From assembly GCF_027627575.1 (NCBI RefSeq), contig NZ_CP114065.1, forward strand, positions 4,340,001-4,404,000: 64,000 nt of DNA. The letters run 5' to 3'. This DNA comes from Kribbella sp. CA-293567 (lineage in GTDB: Bacteria; Actinomycetota; Actinomycetes; Propionibacteriales; Kribbellaceae). A program made the translations under genes and the position numbers. Position 1 is the stretch's first letter. Every line of letters starts with the position of its first letter. The notes under the pieces were generated by a model, which did not search any database, was not told the origin of the DNA, and worked only from the letters and a program-made list of their open reading frames with translations. Positions 59,071 to 64,000 of the stretch are shown piece by piece.

Positions 59071-59451
59071 CTAGCTCGGGTCGAGCTGACCCTTGTACGT
59101 GTCGGCGTCCATCAACGCCTCGATCTCCTCGTCGTCCTCGACCTCGATGTCGAGCAGCCAGCCCTCGCCGTACGGGTCGGTGTTGACCAGGTCGGGCTGG
59201 TCGGCCAGCGCCTCGTTGACGGCCCGGACGGTGCCGTTGAGCGGCGCGAACAGGTCGCTGACGCTCTTGGTGGACTCCAGCTCACCACAGGAGTCGCCGG
59301 CCCGGACCGCGGTCCCGACCTCCGGCAGCTGCACGTACACGATGTCGCCGAGCGCGTCCTGCGCGAAGTCGGTGATACCGACCCGCGCCGAACCCTCGCC
59401 GGCCTTCACCCACTCGTGCTCGGCCGTGTACTTCAGGTCTTCGGGGTACAC
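59071..59451 (-). CDS. gcvH: Glycine cleavage system H protein
   Basis: 126 residues from GTG 59451 (GGAGG six bases upstream; an ATG 11 codons earlier is less likely). The lipoyl-lysine lies in GELESTKSVSDLFAP. N-terminal YPEDLKYTAEHEWV and GITDFAQDALGDIVYVQLP are typical. It shuttles the aminomethyl arm between GcvP and GcvT. Confidence 0.96.
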   Translation of the reverse strand: MYPEDLKYTAEHEWVKAGEGSARVGITDFAQDALGDIVYVQLPEVGTAVRAGDSCGELESTKSVSDLFAPLNGTVRAVNEALADQPDLVNTDPYGEGWLLDIEVEDDEEIEALMDADTYKGQLDPS

Positions 59452-59503
59452 CTCGGTCCCTCCATCATTTCTAGGACACTGCATTGTCGGAAACTGCGGA
59501 AAG

Positions 59504-60313
59504 TTACTTGGTCGGGCTGGGCGCCGGGCGAGCGTAGCGATGCTCCTCCGGCGCGTGCAAGGCGGTGATCTGAACCACCGACAACTCGGTCACCTCGGCG
59601 GTGCCGCCGATCTGTGGCCCGGTCACCTCGCTGATCAGACCACCGGGGAAGTTGGCCGCCTCGGCCAGGTTGTGCGACTCGCCGATCGCCTCGATCACGT
59701 ACGGCGACTGCACCTTCTCGCCGTCGATCTTGACCCCGGGAGCGTCGTCGACCAGGTCGGTACTGGCCACCACCCGGACCTGGCCGTTGATCTGGATCGC
59801 CTCGGCGCCCGCGTCCCGCAGCTCCTCGATCGCGTCCAGCAGGTTGCTGGACTGCATCTTGGCGTCCGGGTCGTTCAGGGTGATCCGTACGCCGGGGCCC
59901 TGGGCGGGCAGCGTGCCGGCCAGGATGCCGAGCACGCGCACCTGCTGCTCGGCCTGCTGCCGCGCGGTCTGCGCCTTGTCCGCACTGGAGGCCAACGTGT
60001 TCTTGCGCGCCTCCAGCTCGGTGATCTCGGTCTCCAGCCGGCGGGTGTTCTGTCCCAGGCCGTCCAGGATCGCGATCAGGTCCTCGCGGCGGGCGTTCTG
60101 GTAGCCGTCGTCGGCCCGGTTCACCCGGACCTGGACGACCGCCATACAGGCGACCAGCGCCAGTACGACGGCCACGATCGCCTGGCCACGCGACGGCTTG
60201 AAGCCGGCCTTCAGCCGCCGCAGGGCCAGGTTCGGCGTCTTCGGTTTGGGCATCGGGGTCGGCTCGGCGGGGTGCTCGGGCTCCGGCGTCACCGGGTCGT
60301 CTGGTGCTGCCAT
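59504..60313 (-). CDS. DUF881 family membrane-anchored protein
   Basis: 269 residues. A cytosolic Pro-rich start, one helix at about 42-60 (AIVAVVLALVACMAVVQV), a coiled-coil-like segment (ETEITELEARKNTLASSADKAQT), and an outer DUF881 domain with GPGVRITLNDPDAK and EAIQINGQVRVVAST. Two DUF881 genes flank sbp here as in Rv1823-Rv1825. Probably an envelope or division-related protein; role unproven. Confidence 0.92.
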   Translation of the reverse strand: MAAPDDPVTPEPEHPAEPTPMPKPKTPNLALRRLKAGFKPSRGQAIVAVVLALVACMAVVQVRVNRADDGYQNARREDLIAILDGLGQNTRRLETEITELEARKNTLASSADKAQTARQQAEQQVRVLGILAGTLPAQGPGVRITLNDPDAKMQSSNLLDAIEELRDAGAEAIQINGQVRVVASTDLVDDAPGVKIDGEKVQSPYVIEAIGESHNLAEAANFPGGLISEVTGPQIGGTAEVTELSVVQITALHAPEEHRYARPAPSPTK

Positions 60314-60314
60314 C

Positions 60315-60647
60315 TCAGGCCCTGAAGACGTGGCGGCGGATCGCGGCCATGTTGGTGAAGATCCGGATGCCGAGCACGACCACCACGCCGGTGGACAGCT
60401 GCGAGCCGACCCCGAGCTGGTCGCCGAGATAGACGATCAGGGCCGCGATCAGCACGTTCGAGACGAACGAGACCACGAACACCTTGTCGTCGAAGATGCC
60501 GTCCAGGAACGCGCGCAGGGCGCCGAAGACGGCGTCCAGCGCCGCGACCACCGCGATCGGCAGGTACGGCTGGGCCCAGTCGGGCACGTCGGGCGCGACC
60601 AGCAGACCGACGACGACGCCGATCACCAGGCCGAGGACGGCGATCAT
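60315..60647 (-). CDS. sbp: Small basic membrane protein Sbp (DUF1290)
   Basis: 110 residues from ATG 60647 with three hydrophobic helices (LGLVIGVVVGLLVAP, ALDAVFGALRAFL, VSNVLIAALIVYLGDQLGVG) and the conserved tail GIRIFTNMAAIRRH. Widespread in Gram-positives next to ftsZ or DUF881 genes. Its ATGA overlaps the preceding DUF881 gene. The longer frame is not supported. Confidence 0.92.
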   Translation of the reverse strand: MIAVLGLVIGVVVGLLVAPDVPDWAQPYLPIAVVAALDAVFGALRAFLDGIFDDKVFVVSFVSNVLIAALIVYLGDQLGVGSQLSTGVVVVLGIRIFTNMAAIRRHVFRA

Positions 60648-61507
60648 CTCGGGCCCACCTTCGCGTACCGCAGCGCGATGGTGGCATCGGCTGGCACCAG
60701 CAAGGAATCCTCCGTCGTGATCGTCATCCGGACCTGGAAGTTGGAGACCAGGTACTGCACCCACTGGCCGCCCGAGCTCTGCGCGAACCGGGCCGGCATG
60801 GTCGCGGTGTCCCCGATCGCCAGCACCGTGTACGGCGGGGTCAGCGAACTGTAGTCGACCGTGATGGCACTGCCCGCACCCCGGATCGCGGTCAGCGTGG
60901 TGAGCCGGTGGCCGTTCACCGAGATGGCCTCGGCGCCGGCCGTCCACAGACCGTTGACCAGCTGCTGCAGATCGACGTCGAGCAACCGGCCCTGTTTGTC
61001 GTCGGAGTCCTTGGCGTCGTCGACGACCGCCTTCAGCCCCTGGCCGGTGACCGCGACGGCACCGACTTCCAGTTCCAGGTCGTCCAGCTTCTGCTGCAGC
61101 GCGGCGCCGTCACTGGTGTTGCTCAGCCCGCTGGCCTGCAGGCCGCGGACTTCGCCGGCGAGCTTGATCTGGTTGCCGCGCAGGTCGTTCAGCCGGTCGT
61201 CGGCCTGGTTGATCCGGGTGATCAGCTCTTTGCGCTGCTTTTCGGCCTCGGGGGCGCTGCGGTAGTTCTGCGATGCGGCCACGGCGAGCAGGAAACCCAG
61301 CAGGAGCAGCGCGATCACGAGGATGATCCGGTGCCGCGACTTGTTGGGTTTGTCACCCTGCGGCGGCCGGGACCGGGCCGCGACGGCGTACCCCTCGTCC
61401 AGGGGGTGCGCCATCAGGTTGTTCAGCAGTGACATCGAGGCGTCGACGCGCCGCTGCCCGGGTGGCGCCTGGCCGGCTGGGGACTGGCCGGGTGAAGACT
61501 GGGTCAC
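60644..61507 (-). CDS. DUF881 family membrane-anchored protein
   Basis: 287 residues. Cytosolic 1-60, one helix at about 60-80 (IILVIALLLLGFLLAVAASQ), a coiled coil (KQRKELITRINQADDRLNDL), then the DUF881 domain (QGLKAVVDDAKDSDD, GAEAISVNGHRLTTL). Paralogue of the gene ending at 59504. Four bases downstream of pgsA. Confidence 0.92.
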   Translation of the reverse strand: MTQSSPGQSPAGQAPPGQRRVDASMSLLNNLMAHPLDEGYAVAARSRPPQGDKPNKSRHRIILVIALLLLGFLLAVAASQNYRSAPEAEKQRKELITRINQADDRLNDLRGNQIKLAGEVRGLQASGLSNTSDGAALQQKLDDLELEVGAVAVTGQGLKAVVDDAKDSDDKQGRLLDVDLQQLVNGLWTAGAEAISVNGHRLTTLTAIRGAGSAITVDYSSLTPPYTVLAIGDTATMPARFAQSSGGQWVQYLVSNFQVRMTITTEDSLLVPADATIALRYAKVGPR

Positions 61508-61510
61508 GAG

Positions 61511-62107
61511 TTACCCCGCCGGGTCGCTGATCGGCTTCACGGTCTGGATCAGGTGGCGCAGCTGGACGAAGTACAGAGCGCCGGCCCAGTAGTACAGAGC
61601 AGTGCCCCAGATCGCGAAGGCCCAGCCGAAGACGCGGGCCAGCAGGTTGAGCGTGCTGTCGCCGTCACCGAGCAGCAGCAGCGGGAACGCGTACAGCAGG
61701 CAGAAGGTCGCGGACTTGCCGAGGAAGTGCACCGGCAGCGCGTTGAAGCCGCGCCGGTGCAGCGCGGGCAGCGTGAAGGTGAGCAGCAGGTCCCGCAACG
61801 GCAGCGCGATCGCCAGCCACCACGGGATGATGTCGCGCAACGCCAGGCCGAGCACGGTGGCGAAGATGTAGAGCCGGTCGGCGACCGGGTCGAGCATCTG
61901 GCCGAGCCGGGTGGTCTGGTTCATCCGGCGGGCGATCTGGCCGTCGGCCCAGTCGGTGAAGCCGGAGATCATCAGCACCAGGATGGCCCAGCCGTCCTCC
62001 TGCGGGCCGAGGATCAGCCAGAGGAAGAGCGGAACGCCGAGCAGCCGGACGAAACTGAGGGCGTTCGGGATCGTCAGCACCCGGTCGGACACTTCCAGTT
62101 CCGGCAC
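61511..62107 (-). CDS. pgsA: CDP-alcohol phosphatidyltransferase (PgsA/cardiolipin-synthase-like)
   Basis: 198 residues from GTG 62107, supported by GGAGG six bases before it. The CDP-alcohol phosphotransferase signature is complete: DWADGQIARRMNQ then GQMLDPVADR (Asp-Gly-x2-Ala-Arg ... Gly-x3-Asp-x3-Asp). Six hydrophobic segments. It makes an acidic phospholipid such as phosphatidylglycerolphosphate or cardiolipin; the exact acceptor is not clear. Matches Rv1822 (pgsA2) in position. First gene of the pgsA-DUF881-sbp-DUF881-gcvH run. Confidence 0.93.
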   Translation of the reverse strand: MPELEVSDRVLTIPNALSFVRLLGVPLFLWLILGPQEDGWAILVLMISGFTDWADGQIARRMNQTTRLGQMLDPVADRLYIFATVLGLALRDIIPWWLAIALPLRDLLLTFTLPALHRRGFNALPVHFLGKSATFCLLYAFPLLLLGDGDSTLNLLARVFGWAFAIWGTALYYWAGALYFVQLRHLIQTVKPISDPAG

Positions 62108-62367
62108 GCGATCCTCCCCCAGCTCTGCGAATTGGGCGACCGTCGACGGCGCCCCTGTCCCGGTCGTTACTGTACTTGGGCACCCCACCAGGTTTCGCCC
62201 GGGCCACACCGGGGCAGCCCTGGTTCTTCCCTGATCAGGTGAACGCATTCACAACGGCAGGGCTACGTCCTTTGCGGACCGGTGACCCGAAGGTGACCTG
62301 ATCGAGATCACCGGCCGCGCACCCTGCCGGTTCTAGGCTGGCCGGAGTTCCGTCGAGGGGAGACGCC
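62108..62367. promoter_or_regulatory. Divergent promoter region pgsA / YCII gene
   Basis: 260 bases with no gene. It must contain the promoters of both divergent units. A GAGGGGAGA ribosome site lies before the GTG at 62368. Confidence 0.45.
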
Positions 62368-62736
62368 GTGAAGTTCCTGGTGCTGATCTATGCCAATCCC
62401 GAGTCCCGGAAAGTGTGGGACGGGCTGTCGGCCGAACAGAAGTCCGAGTCGATGACCGGCTACACCGCACTGAACGACGCGCTCGAGGCCAGTGGCGAAC
62501 TCGTCGCTTCGGAGTCGCTCGGCGATCCGGGGAGCACCAAACAGGTGGTGTTCCGCGACGGCCGGCCGATGACGACGGACGGTCCGTTCGCCGAGGTGAA
62601 GGAACAGCTGGCCGGCTTCTACCTGCTGGACTGCGACAGCATGGACCGCGCGCTCGAGATCGTGCCGCAGATCCCGGAGGCGCCGTTCAGCATCGTCGAG
62701 GTGCGGCCGGTCCGGGATCTGAGCTCCTTCAGCTGA
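62368..62736 (+). CDS. YCII-related (DGPF-domain) protein
   Basis: 122 residues from GTG 62368. A single YCII/DGPF domain: KFLVLIYANPESRKVW at the start and TDGPFAEVKEQLAGFYLLD as the signature. Proteins of this type are encoded next to ECF42 sigma factors, as here, and are thought to act with them. Its stop overlaps the next ATG by one base. Confidence 0.93.
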   Translation: MKFLVLIYANPESRKVWDGLSAEQKSESMTGYTALNDALEASGELVASESLGDPGSTKQVVFRDGRPMTTDGPFAEVKEQLAGFYLLDCDSMDRALEIVPQIPEAPFSIVEVRPVRDLSSFS

Positions 62737-63935
62737 TGCCATCGGTCGAGCAACTGCTGCGTGAGTTGGCGCCGCAACTCGTCGGCCCGCTCGTACGCCG
62801 GTACGGCGGGTTCGACGCCTGCGAGGACGCAGTACAGGAAGCCTTGCTGGCCGCCTCGCAGCAGTGGCCGGCCGACGGCGTACCGGACAACCCGCGTGGC
62901 TGGCTGATCACCGTCGCGTCCCGGCGGCGCATCGAGATGCTGCGCAACGAGGCATCCCGGCAGCGACGCGAAGAGGCAGTCGCCGGCCTTGAACCGGCGG
63001 AGGCCGCGCCGCTTGCGGTGGACGACTCGCTGACGTTGTTGTTCCTGTGCTGCCACCCCGCCCTCACTCCCCCGTCGCAGACCGCGTTGACGTTGCGGGC
63101 GGTCGGCGGGCTGACGACCAGCGAGATCGCCCGGGCGTTCCTGGTGCCGGAGTCGACGATCGGTCAACGGATCAGCCGGGCCAAAGCGGCGATCAAGGCG
63201 AGCGGCGCGGAGTTCCGGATGCCGCCGCCCGCCGAGCTGCCGGAGCGGCTGACCGCGGTACTGCAGGTGCTCTACCTGATCTTCAACGAGGGCTACACCG
63301 CGAGTTCGGGCGAGAGTCTGCACCGGGTCGAGTTGAGCGCCGAGGCGATCCGGCTGACCCGGCAACTGTCCGGGCAGCTGCCGGGCGAGGGTGAGGTCGC
63401 CGGGCTGCTCGCTCTCATGCTGCTGACCGACGCCCGCCGCCCCGCCCGGACCTCCCCGGACGGCGCGCTGATCCCGCTGCCCGAGCAGGACCGGTCGCGC
63501 TGGCTCGCACCGTTCATTGCCGAGGGCACCGAACTCGTCACGACAACGTTGCGCACGGCACCGATCGGCCCGTACCAGCTCCAGGCCGCGATCGCCGCGG
63601 TGCATGCGGAGGCGGCCCGCTCCGAGGACACCGACTGGCGCCAGATCCTCGTCCTCTACGAACTCCTGGAGACGCTCACTCCGGGCCCGATGGTGAGTCT
63701 CAACCGCATCGTCGCGCTCGCGATGGTGCACGGCCCGGAGTACGGGCTCCAGCGCCTGGCCGCCGCGGAGCTCGCGCTGAAGGGTCATCACCGCGTGGAG
63801 GCCGTCCGCGCGCACCTCTTGGAGCTCTCCGGCGACCTCGCCGCCGCCCGTGAGTCCTATCGGCTGGCGGCCCGCCGGACTCTCAGTCTGCCCGAACAGC
63901 GCTACCTGACCTCACGGGCCGACGAACTACTTTGA
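62736..63935 (+). CDS. ECF42-type RNA polymerase sigma factor with C-terminal TPR-like extension
   Basis: 399 residues from ATG 62736. Sigma region 2 (YGGFDACEDAVQEALLAASQ ... GWLITVASRRRIEMLRNE) and region 4 (LTLRAVGGLTTSEIARAFLV, STIGQRISRAKAAIKAS), then about 220 residues of helical extension (LYLIFNEGYTASSG, HRVEAVRAHLLELSGDLAAA) with TPR-like repeats. ECF42 members have this tail in place of an anti-sigma factor, and the tail is needed for activity. Co-translated with the YCII gene. Confidence 0.93.
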   Translation: MPSVEQLLRELAPQLVGPLVRRYGGFDACEDAVQEALLAASQQWPADGVPDNPRGWLITVASRRRIEMLRNEASRQRREEAVAGLEPAEAAPLAVDDSLTLLFLCCHPALTPPSQTALTLRAVGGLTTSEIARAFLVPESTIGQRISRAKAAIKASGAEFRMPPPAELPERLTAVLQVLYLIFNEGYTASSGESLHRVELSAEAIRLTRQLSGQLPGEGEVAGLLALMLLTDARRPARTSPDGALIPLPEQDRSRWLAPFIAEGTELVTTTLRTAPIGPYQLQAAIAAVHAEAARSEDTDWRQILVLYELLETLTPGPMVSLNRIVALAMVHGPEYGLQRLAAAELALKGHHRVEAVRAHLLELSGDLAAARESYRLAARRTLSLPEQRYLTSRADELL

Positions 63936-63944
63936 GCGGTCGAT

Positions 63945-64000
63945 CTACGGCCAGGTCTTCGCGCGCCCGGCGAAGTACTCAGGCGTGGTGTGGACGGGGA
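63945..64000 (-). CDS. Possible C-terminal end of a gene continuing past the window
   Basis: On the minus strand a frame ending at TAG (63945-63947) reads PVHTTPEYFAGRAKTWP, a protein-like tail convergent with the sigma factor gene. Too short for identification. Confidence 0.35.
   Translation of the reverse strand, partial: PVHTTPEYFAGRAKTWP

Overview
The window is high-GC, densely coded DNA with many GTG starts and 1-4 base start/stop overlaps. The gene content is that of a soil actinobacterium. Two long blocks keep the gene order I recall from Mycobacterium tuberculosis: Rv2689c-Rv2701c at about 1-16 kb and Rv1822-Rv1832 at about 53-62 kb. The accessory genes (S8 protease, SCO7613-type protein, peptide ABC transporter, ECF42-type sigma factor) suggest a large-genome member of Nocardioidaceae/Kribbellaceae or a relative. 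The genus is inference. No rRNA, tRNA, CRISPR array, integrase or intact IS element was seen.

Left block (1-17 kb). A 5' fragment of a TRAM-domain RNA methyltransferase and a KimA-like K+ transporter diverge from two TrkA/RCK regulatory genes (CeoB/CeoC). An insert of four genes follows: secreted subtilisin, unknown membrane-anchored protein, LysR regulator and DapA. The conserved order then resumes: DUF3159, OB-fold protein, DUF3710, dUTPase, DUF3093, DUF4235, DUF4193, inositol monophosphatase. Ferrochelatase closes the block. Convergent gene ends are separated by strong hairpins.

Middle-left (17-30 kb). This part holds an MFS transporter, a TRIC-type channel, an APH-fold kinase with a decayed copy of its 3' end, FdhD, and a SigK/RskA pair. 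Next is a minus-strand cluster of four genes (29.5 to 23.2 kb): Mre11-like phosphoesterase, SbcC/YhaN-like SMC ATPase, a 110-residue unknown, and a protein carrying two nucleotidyltransferase modules, the second with CD-NTase (cGAS/DncV-like) catalytic motifs. This is the strongest candidate in the window for an undescribed system.

Middle (30-48 kb). A GNAT acetyltransferase and a HAD/PNKP-like phosphatase precede a complete five-gene peptide ABC transporter operon. After it come an ECF sigma factor with a membrane partner (and possible non-AUG start), the helicase HrpB with internal 13-residue repeats, TldD/TldE, DUF805, a methyltransferase and a large SCO7613-like membrane protein.

Accessory island (48-52 kb). 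It contains a PfkB-type kinase fused to an unknown N-terminal domain, three phased palindromes, a 51-residue membrane peptide, and an operon of a transglutaminase-like protein followed by a Mom-like GNAT-fold protein. The last two genes overlap by 157 bases.

Right block (52-64 kb). GcvP is preceded by a single glycine riboswitch aptamer and is translationally coupled to a serine hydrolase. Behind it lie two MerR regulators, a DUF151 nuclease-family protein, a zinc-ribbon GarA-type FHA protein, GcvH, DUF881, Sbp, DUF881 and PgsA, tying glycine cleavage to signalling and envelope functions. The window ends with a YCII/DGPF protein coupled to an ECF42-type sigma factor and the tail of one more minus-strand gene.
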